From: Rhodanobacter_A agri | Lineage (GTDB): Bacteria; Pseudomonadota; Gammaproteobacteria; Xanthomonadales; Rhodanobacteraceae | Direction of reading: 5' to 3' | Length of the DNA: 64,000 bases | Assembly: GCF_044904705.1 (NCBI RefSeq) | Contig: NZ_JADIKL010000006.1 | Coordinates: 166,412-230,411 of the forward strand | Shown here: positions 34,057-42,437 of the stretch, one piece after another | Layout of the letters: every line of letters starts with the position of its first letter | Numbering within the stretch: position 1 is the first letter of the stretch | The notes under the pieces: model-generated | Database searches by the model: none | Seen by the model: the letters and a program-made list of their open reading frames with translations, nothing else | Told to the model about the DNA's origin: nothing | Made by a program: the position numbers and the translations under genes

Positions 34057-35949
34057 TCACAGAATTCCCTTCACCCCCGCCCCGAACGCCGTGATCAGCC
34101 GCGTGTAGATCAGTTTCGGCGAGATCGCCACGTCGGGGAAGTCGCCCACTGGCGTGTAGCACTCCCGGAATTTCGGGTTGTCGGGGGCGAGCGGGCCGCA
34201 GCCGGGCTTGATCTCGTAGCTGGTGGCGTAGCGGAACGGCCACAGGTCGAACAGCGGCAGGCGCGCGGAGACGTCGCCGATGGCGAGGCTGATGTCGCCG
34301 AGGACCGGGATGGTGGGCTCGCGCTTGCCGATGGTCCACGCATTCTGCGGTTGGGTGTCCTCGAGGATCGAGTCGCGCAGCTCGCTGGCGAAGCGGGGGT
34401 CCTGGACGATCACGGCCGCCTCGGTGTTGTAGTGGTCCGAGCGCGGGTCGAAGTTGTGCGAGCCGACCATCGCGAAACTGTTGTCCACCACCATCGACTT
34501 GGCGTGCAGGCTGTAGCGGCGGCCGTTGCTGCGCAGGGGGGCGGGGCGGTTGCGCCTGCCGTGGCTGCCGAATACGCCGGGGCGGCGCTCGTTGCCCGGA
34601 AAGCGCCGGCGCGGTTTGCCGGGCGTGGCGCCCGGCGTGCCGGCGGGACCGTCGTCCTCGGTGTCGTTGGCGTCCTCGAACGCTTCCTCGGCGCTGTCCG
34701 CGTGCGGCTTAAGTTCGTGGATCTGGAAGCCGTATTCGGTGAGGTAGTGGCGGCGATGCTTGTAGGAGAGTGCATAGACCGCGAACGCGTCGGTGGCGGC
34801 CAGCGAGTTGGTGGAGACGATGATGCTGGGCGGCGGGGTCTGCTTGTGCAGGCGCTTGAAGATGTCCTGCGCGCGCTTGCTGAGCACCAGGTAGGGCGTC
34901 TGCATCACCACTTCCCGCTTCGCGTCGGCGACCATTTGCATCAGCTGGGCGGTGAGTTCGCGGGCGTTGCGTTTGTGCGGCTCGTCGGTCTTCGCCGGCA
35001 GGTCGCTGAAGTAGTTCACCTGGCTCACCTGCAAGGTGTCGTCGCCGATCCAGGCGGCGAGCCAGTCGGGGTCAGCCGCCTCGGCCTGGGCGCGCGCCAC
35101 TCGCGCCGGGTCGGTGTAGTGCGGGGCGATCCAGCCGGGCGGCGCGCTGTCGCTGCGGATGCGCCGGTTGACGTCGCGCAGGCGGATCAGCGGCACCGAG
35201 CGTTTGTGGTCCCAGAACAGCGTGAAGCTGTCGGCCATCTCCCGGCCTACCGGCCCGCCGGCCATCACATCGCGGTCGAGGTAGTCGAAGTCGGGGTCCC
35301 AGTTGAAGTAGCGGTTCTGGTAGTTGCGCCCGCCGGTGATGCCGATGGCGTCATCCACCAGCAGCAGTTTGTTGTGCATGCGCTGGTTGAATTTCATGAA
35401 GCAGCACACGATGCCGGCGGCGAATTCCAGCGGCGGCGTTTGCGCGTCGTGGAAGGTGGGGTTGTACAGCTTCACTTCGAGATTGGGGCTGACCCGGGCG
35501 AGGCGGTCGAGCAGGCCGAGGTCGTCGAAGGAGAACAGCTGGTCGGCGAGGATGCGCACCTTCACGCCGCGCCGTGCCGCTCGCACCAGCTCGTCCAGCA
35601 CCAGCTGGCCGACGTCGTCTTCGTCCCAGATGTAGGTCTGCACATCGATGCTGTGCTGCGCGGCGCGGATCAGGCTGATGCGCGCCACCAGCGCAGCTTC
35701 ACTGTCATCCAGCAAGGTGACCGTGTTGACCGGGTAGTCGGCGGTGGAGGTGGCGATCGCCTGCTGCGCGGCTTCCAGCAGGGGCGAAGGCGTGGCGCAG
35801 CGGTCGGCCTGGTGGCAGGTGTCCTCGCGGCCGGGACTGGCGGCGACGAGGGCGCCGGCCTCGCGGATCTGGGCACGTGTGAGCGAGCAGCCTGGCAGCA
35901 AGACCACGCACGAGACGAGAAGCAGGAAGATGGACCAGCGCAGGCGCAT
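34057..35949 (-). CDS. Phospholipase D-family lipoprotein (two HKD motifs)
   Basis: A 630-residue protein with a lipoprotein signal (hydrophobic stretch then LLPGC, Cys at about 20). The first HKD motif is HNKLLLVDD with GGRNYQNRYF; the second is LHAKSMVVDNSFAMVGSHNFDPRS. This is the arrangement of cardiolipin synthase/PLD enzymes of the ClsC/YmdC type, which join or cleave phospholipids. Between the two domains, just before the second HKD, is a low-complexity insert of about 60 residues rich in Gly, Pro, Arg, Asp and Glu. The ATG is 5 bp from repeat copy 4, which forms its 5' leader; no standard ribosome site is visible. Confidence 0.85.
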   Translation of the reverse strand: MRLRWSIFLLLVSCVVLLPGCSLTRAQIREAGALVAASPGREDTCHQADRCATPSPLLEAAQQAIATSTADYPVNTVTLLDDSEAALVARISLIRAAQHSIDVQTYIWDEDDVGQLVLDELVRAARRGVKVRILADQLFSFDDLGLLDRLARVSPNLEVKLYNPTFHDAQTPPLEFAAGIVCCFMKFNQRMHNKLLLVDDAIGITGGRNYQNRYFNWDPDFDYLDRDVMAGGPVGREMADSFTLFWDHKRSVPLIRLRDVNRRIRSDSAPPGWIAPHYTDPARVARAQAEAADPDWLAAWIGDDTLQVSQVNYFSDLPAKTDEPHKRNARELTAQLMQMVADAKREVVMQTPYLVLSKRAQDIFKRLHKQTPPPSIIVSTNSLAATDAFAVYALSYKHRRHYLTEYGFQIHELKPHADSAEEAFEDANDTEDDGPAGTPGATPGKPRRRFPGNERRPGVFGSHGRRNRPAPLRSNGRRYSLHAKSMVVDNSFAMVGSHNFDPRSDHYNTEAAVIVQDPRFASELRDSILEDTQPQNAWTIGKREPTIPVLGDISLAIGDVSARLPLFDLWPFRYATSYEIKPGCGPLAPDNPKFRECYTPVGDFPDVAISPKLIYTRLITAFGAGVKGIL

Positions 35950-35953
35950 GGCA

Positions 35954-36090
35954 ACCCGCAGGGCCGGGTCTGTTTGCCCGCATGCCGGCGTCATCACTCG
36001 GTCGTGGACGGACGTCCACTCCCTCGTTCTTCCTTGGCCTGCGCGCAAACAGCTCCCGGCGCGGGCCGTGGGGAGATCATGAACAGGCTC
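35954..36090. repeat. Dispersed repeat, copy 4 (inverted relative to copy 1)
   Basis: This is largely the reverse complement of module A of copy 1: GGGTCTGTTTGCCCGCATG, the hairpin GTGGACGGACGTCCAC (36004-36019), CGTTCTTCCTTG (36025-36036) and CTGCGCGCAAACAG (36039-36052). It ends in ATGAACAGGCTC (inverted GAGCCTGTTCAT) at 36090. It fills the gap between the YceI gene and the phospholipase D gene. Confidence 0.7.
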
Positions 36091-36101
36091 CAGGGGTTGC
36101 A

Positions 36102-36656
36102 TCAGTGCGGCACGGTCTGCAAGGCGATGTCCAGGCGCAGTTCGACGTGGTCGGAGACGATGGCGCGAAGGCTGGTCATGCCGAACGTACTGCGCTGCAG
36201 CTGGCCGACCAGCACGACGCGGCACGCGGCCGGCGCACAGTGCAGCGGCTGCAGCGTGAAGCGCACCGGTGCGGTGACGCCGCGCAGGCTGAGGCGCCCC
36301 GGCAACGCGCCGCCGCGTTCCAGCGTGGCCAGCGGGAACGGGTCGGAGACGAAGTGGATGAGCGGGAACTGCGCGGCGTCGAAGAATTCGGGTGCCAGCA
36401 TCCGGCGGCGCGAGGCCGGCGTGTCGGCGCTCAGGCTGGCCACGTCGATGCGCGCGTCGACCACCACGCTGCCCGCCTGCGGGCCATCGCGCAGCGTACC
36501 GTCGATGCGGCTGAAGCGACCGAGGATCTCGCGCCACAGCAGGTGCGTGCTGAACGTGGCCTGCGAGTGCGCGCTGTCGATACGGTAGTCGGCGCCGTGG
36601 GCGGTCGGTGGCAGTAGCGCGAGGGCGAGCAGGGCGGCGTGTGCGTGTCGCCTCAC
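36102..36656 (-). CDS. YceI-family periplasmic protein
   Basis: A 184-residue protein with a signal peptide (ALLALALLPPTAHGAD) followed by the YceI beta-barrel lipocalin-like fold: YRIDSAHSQATFSTHLL, a SLSADTPASRRRMLAPEFFDAAQFP segment, and FGMTSLRAIVSDHVELRLDI near the end. Members bind isoprenoid or lipid ligands in the periplasm. The GTG start overlaps the sixA stop in GTGA, so the two are coupled. Confidence 0.85.
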   Translation of the reverse strand: MRRHAHAALLALALLPPTAHGADYRIDSAHSQATFSTHLLWREILGRFSRIDGTLRDGPQAGSVVVDARIDVASLSADTPASRRRMLAPEFFDAAQFPLIHFVSDPFPLATLERGGALPGRLSLRGVTAPVRFTLQPLHCAPAACRVVLVGQLQRSTFGMTSLRAIVSDHVELRLDIALQTVPH

Positions 36657-37126
36657 GGCGACCAGAACGCATCCAGCCGCGCGCTGGCCGGCTCCAGCGG
36701 GCCGTTGAGGTGCAGTACCGCCAGGCCGGCTGGCGGCATGCCGCGGAACTCGTCCGAGCGGCCTTCCACCAGCAAGGCCACCAGCCGCTCGATGCCGGGA
36801 TTGTGGCCTACCAGCAGCACGGTGCCGGCGTCGGCGTGCTGGTCGAGCAGGGCGAGCAGCTCGCCGGGCGTGGCGTCGTAGATCTCGCCGGCCTGCTGCA
36901 GCGGCGGCGGATCGGCGAGCGCGGCCAGCGCCAGCTGCGCGGTTTCCTCGGCGCGGCGCGCCGGCGAGCACAGCGCGCGCAGCGGCCGAGCGCCGTGCCG
37001 GGCCAGCCATGCGCCGGCGTCTTTCGCCTCGCGCCGGCCGTGCTCGCTGAGCGGGCGCTGGCGGTCGTCGCCGCCGCCGTCGGTGGGCAGGGCTTCGGCG
37101 TGGCGCAGCAGGATCAGTTCGTGCAT
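36653..37126 (-). CDS. sixA: Phosphohistidine phosphatase SixA
   Basis: A 157-residue histidine-phosphatase-superfamily protein: LLRHAEA at the N-terminus (catalytic His9), PLSEHGRREAK, and the second His in VLLVGHNPGIERL. SixA removes phosphate from histidine in phosphotransfer proteins such as ArcB in E. coli, or PTS NPr; which partner it has here cannot be told. It is followed by a coupled YceI gene and preceded 33 bp upstream by a ParA-like gene, probably one transcript. Confidence 0.9.
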   Translation of the reverse strand: MHELILLRHAEALPTDGGGDDRQRPLSEHGRREAKDAGAWLARHGARPLRALCSPARRAEETAQLALAALADPPPLQQAGEIYDATPGELLALLDQHADAGTVLLVGHNPGIERLVALLVEGRSDEFRGMPPAGLAVLHLNGPLEPASARLDAFWSP

Positions 37127-37159
37127 GGAAAGCTCCGTGGAATGGTGGTGACGGCGCGC

Positions 37160-37795
37160 TCAGGCGGCCTGGCGCTTGATCCAGCGCAGTAGCGGTTTCC
37201 AGTCCTGCTGGTGGCTGCGCACCTGCTCGGACTGGTAGTCGAAGATGCCCTTGCCCAGCGCGGTGAGCAGCACGTAGGCCTGGCTGTCGCGCAGCTGCGC
37301 GACGACCGGGAACGGCGAGGCGGCTGCGAGCTGTTCCACCGCATCCTGGCTGGCGCGGGTCCAGGGCTTGAGGCGGTTCGCGACCAGCGCCACCGGCACC
37401 TTGCCGTTCTTGATGCGCTTGATGGACTGCAGTTCGCCGAGGAAGTGCGTCGTGGCGTCGAGGTCGAAGCTGGACGGCAGCACCGGCACCAGCAGCACGT
37501 CGGCCTGCTCGATGAAGGGTTCGAGTTCGCGTTCGCCGGAGCCGGCAGCGGTGTCGATCAGCAGCTGCTGGGTGTCTGGCGGCAGGCGCTGCAGGGCCTT
37601 GCGGCCGCCTTCCAGGCCCAGCACGCCGGGTACGTGGTCGGGACGGCGACCGGCCCAGCGGTAGCTGGAACCCTGGTGGTCGGCGTCCACGATGGCGGTG
37701 TGCTGCCCGGCCTGTGCCCAGTGCGACGCCAGTTGCGTCGCCAGCGTGCTCTTGCCGCATCCGCCCTTGCTGCTTGCCACCAGCGTCGTAAGCAT
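37160..37795 (-). CDS. ParA/MinD-family ATPase
   Basis: A 211-residue deviant-Walker ATPase with KGGCGKS at 10-16, IVDADHQGSSYRW (Walker A') and LLIDTAAGSGE (Walker B). It is an orphan: no parB, no chromosome-partition neighbours and no flagellar or chemotaxis genes nearby. Members of this short type position protein clusters or act with unknown partners. The start MLTTLVASSKGG is preferred; the open frame extends 44 codons upstream without family similarity. Confidence 0.85.
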   Translation of the reverse strand: MLTTLVASSKGGCGKSTLATQLASHWAQAGQHTAIVDADHQGSSYRWAGRRPDHVPGVLGLEGGRKALQRLPPDTQQLLIDTAAGSGERELEPFIEQADVLLVPVLPSSFDLDATTHFLGELQSIKRIKNGKVPVALVANRLKPWTRASQDAVEQLAAASPFPVVAQLRDSQAYVLLTALGKGIFDYQSEQVRSHQQDWKPLLRWIKRQAA

Positions 37796-37844
37796 GGGTC
37801 GCCCCGGTCCGCGAAGGTGGCCCAAGCCTAACCGGTGTTCCCGG

Positions 37845-38885
37845 TCATGGGGAGTGTGCCGGCGCCGGAGCATCCTGCGCAGTGGGTTGCCAGCTGCCCG
37901 GTGCGGTGGTGGAGACGCCGCTGGCACGCAGCACGGCGGTGATCTGGCTCATCTCGGTGCCGCCCTGTTTCGCGGCCGCCAGCAGCCGCTGCGCCGTCGC
38001 AGGATCGTCCTGGGCGCGCAGCGCCAGCTGCGAATAGTTCTGTATCTGCCAGGCCAGGTCGCGGCGCTGCTGGCGGGCGTCCGCCTGCGCGTCCGCGTCG
38101 CCGAGCACCTCGCGCAGGTGCAGGCCCAGCGAGCGTGCCAGCGGGCTGGAACCCCATTCGAGCAGTTTGCCGAGCTTGAGGCAGTCGGCCTTGGTCGCGG
38201 CGTCGTCGCCGGCGTTTTCGCACAGCTTGGCGACCCCTGGCAGGGCAGGCCGCGGCTGCAGCCGGGCGTTGCCCAGCACGATCAGCGCCTGCACGCCTTC
38301 CGGGCCACCCGCGCTCTGCGTGGCCGGCGGCGGGGGCAGCGCATCCACTACGCCGGCCAGCGCGGTAACGCTGCTGCCGGTGTAGTCGTCGTAGGATTTG
38401 GCGGCGGCGGCCTTGGCCAGGTCGTCGCGTGCCGCGTCGGACTTCATGTCGCGGTTGTCGAGGCCCAGCTTGAGCAGCCACGGTGCGGCGTTGTCCGGCG
38501 CCAGCTCCAGCAGCTTGCGCAGCGCGGTGGCGTTCGGGCAGGCATCGGCCTGCGCGTCGCAGTCGGCGAGGCGCATCCACTGCTCGGCGGGGCCGGCGTC
38601 GCTGGCCGCGGCGGCGCGGCTGATCAGCGCATGGAAGCTGTTGGTCTTCGGCTGCTGCGGCAGTGGACGGGCCAGCACGGCCGCGCCCAGCAGCGGCTGC
38701 GCCGTGGCGCGCAGCGCCAGCACGCTGACCAGGTCGCGCTGGAACGATTGCAGCGCCTGCACGCGTGCGTCGGCAGCGGGGGGTGTCGCGGTGGCGGCTG
38801 GCGCCGGCTGTTGCGCGGCGAATGCCGCGGGTGCGGCGGTCAGCGACAAGGCGCCGGCAAGGGCAAGGCAGTGCCATCCACGCAT
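37845..38885 (-). CDS. Exported hypothetical protein
   Basis: A 346-residue protein with a clear signal peptide (CLALAGALSLTAAPAAFA, cleavage near residue 23), a Pro/Ala linker and a mostly helical body with repeated Cys residues (LADCDAQADACPN, KLCENAG, KADCLK). The helical repeats may be TPR- or Sel1-like but no motif is firm. Likely periplasmic. No function assigned. It lies 49 bp upstream of the ParA gene on the same strand. Confidence 0.65.
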   Translation of the reverse strand: MRGWHCLALAGALSLTAAPAAFAAQQPAPAATATPPAADARVQALQSFQRDLVSVLALRATAQPLLGAAVLARPLPQQPKTNSFHALISRAAAASDAGPAEQWMRLADCDAQADACPNATALRKLLELAPDNAAPWLLKLGLDNRDMKSDAARDDLAKAAAAKSYDDYTGSSVTALAGVVDALPPPPATQSAGGPEGVQALIVLGNARLQPRPALPGVAKLCENAGDDAATKADCLKLGKLLEWGSSPLARSLGLHLREVLGDADAQADARQQRRDLAWQIQNYSQLALRAQDDPATAQRLLAAAKQGGTEMSQITAVLRASGVSTTAPGSWQPTAQDAPAPAHSP

Positions 38886-39061
38886 GAGGTGCTCCAGCGA
38901 TCACAGAGCCGCCAGCTTAGCGGCGGGCGTTGAGGATGCTCTGAACGGTATCTGAGTCGGAAGATGCCGCGACAGGGCTGTCCGAAGACGAGTTGTTGCT
39001 AGGATGCCGGTTCGTCCGCGCGCCCGGCGCGCTCCACAACACAGGGGCCGGAGGACATGCC

Positions 39062-39256
39062 GTGAATCATTTTTCCAGTTTTGCCGATGGCGCGCCGTGG
39101 TTCGCCGGCTGGGGCACGCTGGCGCTGATCAATGCGGGCCTTGCCCAGGGCAAGAACCGCAGTGGCCTGATCTGGTTCCTACTCTCGCTGCCGTTCGGTC
39201 CGCTGGCGACGCTGGCGCTGGTGGTGTTGCCGAAGGTGCGCGGCAAGCTGTTTTGA
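39062..39256 (+). CDS. Small membrane protein, unknown function
   Basis: A 64-residue protein with two hydrophobic segments joined by a basic loop (AQGKNRSG) and a basic C-terminus (PKVRGKLF), like small inner-membrane conserved hypotheticals. The GTG start at 39062 has GGAGGA 6 bp upstream; the nearby ATG at 39057 would stop after one codon. No neighbours on the same strand. Confidence 0.6.
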   Translation: MNHFSSFADGAPWFAGWGTLALINAGLAQGKNRSGLIWFLLSLPFGPLATLALVVLPKVRGKLF

Positions 39257-39354
39257 GGGGCAGGGGCGAAAACTGCTGGCCCGAGGTGAACTAGGGCACT
39301 CACAGAGCGCGCTTGCTTCAAGCCACACCTCGACGATCCGTACTATGTCTATTT

Positions 39355-39384
39355 GAAGCTTTTGGCTTATTCGCCAAAAGCTTC
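39355..39384 (-). terminator. Perfect 12-bp hairpin spanning the speE stop codon
   Basis: GAAGCTTTTGGC (39355-39366) pairs with GCCAAAAGCTTC (39373-39384) around the 6-nt loop that includes the speE TAA. No U-tract follows on the minus strand, so an intrinsic terminator is not certain. Confidence 0.4.
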
Positions 39385-40221
39385 GCGCATGAATTCCGGC
39401 TGGGCCAGCGCGGCCTTGTGAATCTCGGCGTTGTAGTAACGGGTAGGGAAACCCTTGCTGATCGCGCCGCGCTCGCGGAAGCCGCTGAGGTCGCCGCCCT
39501 TGCGCGCCATCGTGCAGCTCCACCAGCCGGTGGGGTAGCAGGGCTGCGGGAACGGCAGGGTCTTCACTGCGCTGAAGCCGGCCGTGCGCATTGCCGCGCG
39601 CATCGACTTGATGAGTTCGATATGCGCCAGCGGCGATTCGCTCTGCTGCACCAGCAGGCCGCCGTGGCGCAGCGCCTTGAAGCAGCTGGCGTAGAACGCG
39701 GCGTTGAACAGGCCTTCGGCCGGGCCCACCGGGTCGGTGGAGTCCACGATCACCAGGTCGATCGACTCCGGCTCGGCCTCGGCCATGTACTTGATGCCGT
39801 CGATGAACAGCAGTTCGGCGCGCGGGTCGTTGTTGGATTCGCACAGCTCGGGGAAATACTGCTCGGCGAGGCGGGTGACGCGCTCGTCGATCTCCACCTG
39901 GGTGGCCTTCTCCACTTCCTCGTGCTTGAGCACCTCGCGCAGCGTGCCGCAGTCGCCGCCGCCGATGATCACCACGCGCTTGGCGCGCGCGTGGGTGAAC
40001 AGCGCGGGGTGGGTCATCATCTCGTGGTACAGGAAGTTGTCGCGCGTGGTGAGCATCACGCAGCCGTCGATCACCATCAGCTTGCCCCAGTCGGTGGTCT
40101 GGTGGATCTCGATGGTCTGGAACGGCGTCTTCTCCGCGTGCAGCAGTTGCTCGGTGCGGAAGCCGATGGAGGAGCCGGAGGCCTGGTGGGCTTCGGTGTA
40201 CCAGCTGATCTGCTGCGACAT
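39367..40221 (-). CDS. speE: Spermidine synthase
   Basis: A 284-residue aminopropyltransferase. The family core VVIIGGGDCGTLREVLKH (decarboxy-SAM binding), VEIDERV, and IVDSTDPVGPAEGLF with the catalytic Asp are present, and length matches. It transfers an aminopropyl group to putrescine. The start MSQQISWYTEAHQ was chosen by homology. It is divergent from speA, which makes agmatine from arginine, so the two together define a polyamine locus; speD and speB are not in this window. Confidence 0.96.
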   Translation of the reverse strand: MSQQISWYTEAHQASGSSIGFRTEQLLHAEKTPFQTIEIHQTTDWGKLMVIDGCVMLTTRDNFLYHEMMTHPALFTHARAKRVVIIGGGDCGTLREVLKHEEVEKATQVEIDERVTRLAEQYFPELCESNNDPRAELLFIDGIKYMAEAEPESIDLVIVDSTDPVGPAEGLFNAAFYASCFKALRHGGLLVQQSESPLAHIELIKSMRAAMRTAGFSAVKTLPFPQPCYPTGWWSCTMARKGGDLSGFRERGAISKGFPTRYYNAEIHKAALAQPEFMREAFGE

Positions 40222-40260
40222 GGGTGTTCCTGGGGGTCCGAACGGGATGTTTGGCCGCCC

Positions 40261-40296
40261 ATTGTAGCCGAGCTGCAGCGTATGGGCTGTTACAAT
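40261..40296. promoter_or_regulatory. Back-to-back -10 boxes of speE and speA
   Basis: TACAAT on the minus strand (40266-40261) faces speE, and TACAAT on the plus strand (40291-40296) faces speA, with 24 bp between. Neither has a good -35 hexamer. The symmetry suggests the two promoters compete or share a regulator. Confidence 0.45.
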
Positions 40297-40433
40297 GCCG
40301 GTTCCGAGGCGCCATGCGCCCGGCTGGCGCGATCGGCCCCGCGGCGTGCGAGGCTTCCGGCCCATCGTGCTTACCTACCGTCAAGGCTCGCCGCTGCGAC
40401 GACATGCTTTCCGTTGGTACGAGGAGACCCTCC

Positions 40434-42320
40434 ATGTCGAAGCGCTGGACCGTGGCCGATGCCCGCCACACCTATGCCGTGGCCCATTGGGGCGACGGTT
40501 ACGTCGATGTCAGCGATGCCGGCGAGATCGCGATCCGCCCGCATGGCGCGCGCGGACCCGCGCTGCCGCTGCCGGCCATCGTCGAACGCGCGCGCGGCGA
40601 AGGCCTGCGCCTGCCTCTGCTGGTGCGCTTTCCCGACATTCTGGCCGACCGCCTCGCGCGCCTGCAGGGAGCGTTCGCCAAGGCGATCGGTGAATGGAAC
40701 TACGCGGGCGGCTACACCGCGATCTATCCGATCAAGGTGAACCAGCAGCGCGGCGTGGCGGGCGAACTGGTGGCCGCCGGGGCGCAGGGCTTTGGCCTGG
40801 AGGCCGGCTCCAAGCCCGAGCTGATGGCGGTGCTGGCGATGGCGCGGCCCGGCTCCATCGTGATCTGCAACGGCTACAAGGACCGCGAATACGTCCGTCT
40901 GGCGTTGATCGGGCGCAAGCTCGGCTTGCGCGTGCACATCGTGATCGAGAAACTCTCCGAGCTGGATCACGTGTTCGCCGAGGCGAAGGCGCTCGGGGTC
41001 GAGCCGCTGCTCGGGGTGCGCGTGCGTCTCGCTTCGATCGGCGCCGGCAAGTGGCAGAACACCGGCGGCGACAAGGGCAAGTTCGGGCTGTCGCCGGCGC
41101 AGGTGCTCACCCTGATCGAACGCCTGGAGCAGGCCGGTCTCAAGCACACGCTGAAGCTGCAGCATTTCCACATGGGCTCGCAGATCTCCAACGTGCGCGA
41201 CATCGCCAACGGCATGCGCGAGGCCACCCGCTACTTCGTCGAGCTCACCCGCATGGGCGTGCCGCTGGAGACCGTCGACGTCGGCGGCGGCCTGGGCGTG
41301 GATTACGAGGGGTCGCGTTCGCGCAGCCACAACTCGATCAACTACTCGATCGAGCAGTACGCCGCCACCATCGTGCAGTCGCTGGCCGAGGCGGTCGAGG
41401 CGGAAGGCCTGAAGGCGCCGCATATCCTCACCGAGGCGGGCCGTGCGATGACCGCGCACCATGCGGTGCTGGTGGTCAACGTGAGCGAGGTGGAGGAGGT
41501 GCCGGCCGGCGCGATCCCACCTGTGGCGAAGGACGAGCCCGCGGTGTTGCGCCGCCTGCGCGAGGTGCACGGCGAACTCGACCAGCGTCCCGCGCTGGAG
41601 CTGTTCCACGAAGCCCAGCACCATCTGAGCGAAGGCCAGACCTTGTACGCGCTGGGCCAGCTGGCGCTGGCCGACCGCGCGCGGCTGGACGAGATGTACT
41701 ACGCCGTCGCCAACGCGGTGCGCGCGCGCCTGCTGCCCGGCGAGCGCTCGCATCGCGCCGCGCTGGACGAGCTGGACGAGAAGCTGGTGGACAAGTACTT
41801 CGTCAACTTCTCGGTGTTCGAGTCGGTGCCCGACATCTGGGCGATTGACCAGATTTTCCCCATCGCGCCGATCGCGCGGCTGGACGAGGAGCCGGCGCGC
41901 CGCGGCGTGATCGTCGATCTCACCTGCGACTCCGACGGCCGCATCGACGACTATGTCGACGCCGAAGGCGTGGACGTGAGCCTGCCGCTGCACGCACTGC
42001 AGGACGGCGAAAGTTACCGGCTCGGCATCTTCATGGTCGGTGCCTACCAGGAGACGCTGGGCGACATCCACAATCTGTTCGGCGATACCGACGCGGTGAA
42101 CGTGCGGGTGGCCGGCGATTCGTATGTTTTCGCGCACAAGCGCCGGGGCGACACCACCGACCTGATGCTGGACTACGTGGGCTACGACCTCGCCGCCCTG
42201 CGCGCCAGCTACCGCGAGCGCATCGCCGCTGCGGGCATTGCGGGCGAGGCGGCCGAGCAGCTTTACCGCACGCTGGACGGCGGCCTGACGGCCTACACCT
42301 ACCTCGCCGAGGAAGGCTGA
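40434..42320 (+). CDS. speA: Biosynthetic arginine decarboxylase
   Basis: A 628-residue PLP-dependent decarboxylase, the usual length for SpeA. The pyridoxal lysine is in YPIKVNQQRGVAGEL. The barrel includes KLQHFHMGSQISNVRDI and VDVGGGLGVDYEGS, and the second domain the conserved LTEAGRAMTAHHAVLV. It turns arginine into agmatine, the first step to putrescine. The ATG has GAGGAG 7 bp upstream. It is divergent from speE. Confidence 0.97.
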   Translation: MSKRWTVADARHTYAVAHWGDGYVDVSDAGEIAIRPHGARGPALPLPAIVERARGEGLRLPLLVRFPDILADRLARLQGAFAKAIGEWNYAGGYTAIYPIKVNQQRGVAGELVAAGAQGFGLEAGSKPELMAVLAMARPGSIVICNGYKDREYVRLALIGRKLGLRVHIVIEKLSELDHVFAEAKALGVEPLLGVRVRLASIGAGKWQNTGGDKGKFGLSPAQVLTLIERLEQAGLKHTLKLQHFHMGSQISNVRDIANGMREATRYFVELTRMGVPLETVDVGGGLGVDYEGSRSRSHNSINYSIEQYAATIVQSLAEAVEAEGLKAPHILTEAGRAMTAHHAVLVVNVSEVEEVPAGAIPPVAKDEPAVLRRLREVHGELDQRPALELFHEAQHHLSEGQTLYALGQLALADRARLDEMYYAVANAVRARLLPGERSHRAALDELDEKLVDKYFVNFSVFESVPDIWAIDQIFPIAPIARLDEEPARRGVIVDLTCDSDGRIDDYVDAEGVDVSLPLHALQDGESYRLGIFMVGAYQETLGDIHNLFGDTDAVNVRVAGDSYVFAHKRRGDTTDLMLDYVGYDLAALRASYRERIAAAGIAGEAAEQLYRTLDGGLTAYTYLAEEG

Positions 42321-42403
42321 CACCGATGGCCTCCTCTCCCTGCGGGGATGAGGAAGCAAGCCGCCTTGCACCAAAGGCTGATGGTGCCGTCACATGCCTT
42401 CCC

Positions 42404-42409
42404 TACAAT
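42404..42409 (+). promoter_or_regulatory. -10 box upstream of the hydroxybutyrate dehydrogenase gene
   Basis: TACAAT is located 28 bp before the ATG. Same hexamer as before purD, speA and speE. No clear -35. Confidence 0.4.
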
Positions 42410-42437
42410 GGCGGCCTCCCCCTCACGGAGTACCCCC

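Noticed and set aside
36004..36019. The GTGGACGGACGTCCAC palindrome as a stand-alone operator.
   Set aside because: It belongs to the dispersed repeat (also in copy 1 at 5506-5521), so a local operator role is not supported.
34351..36588. A 745-codon frame opposite the phospholipase D gene.
   Set aside because: Shadow of the lipoprotein gene and of repeat copy 4.
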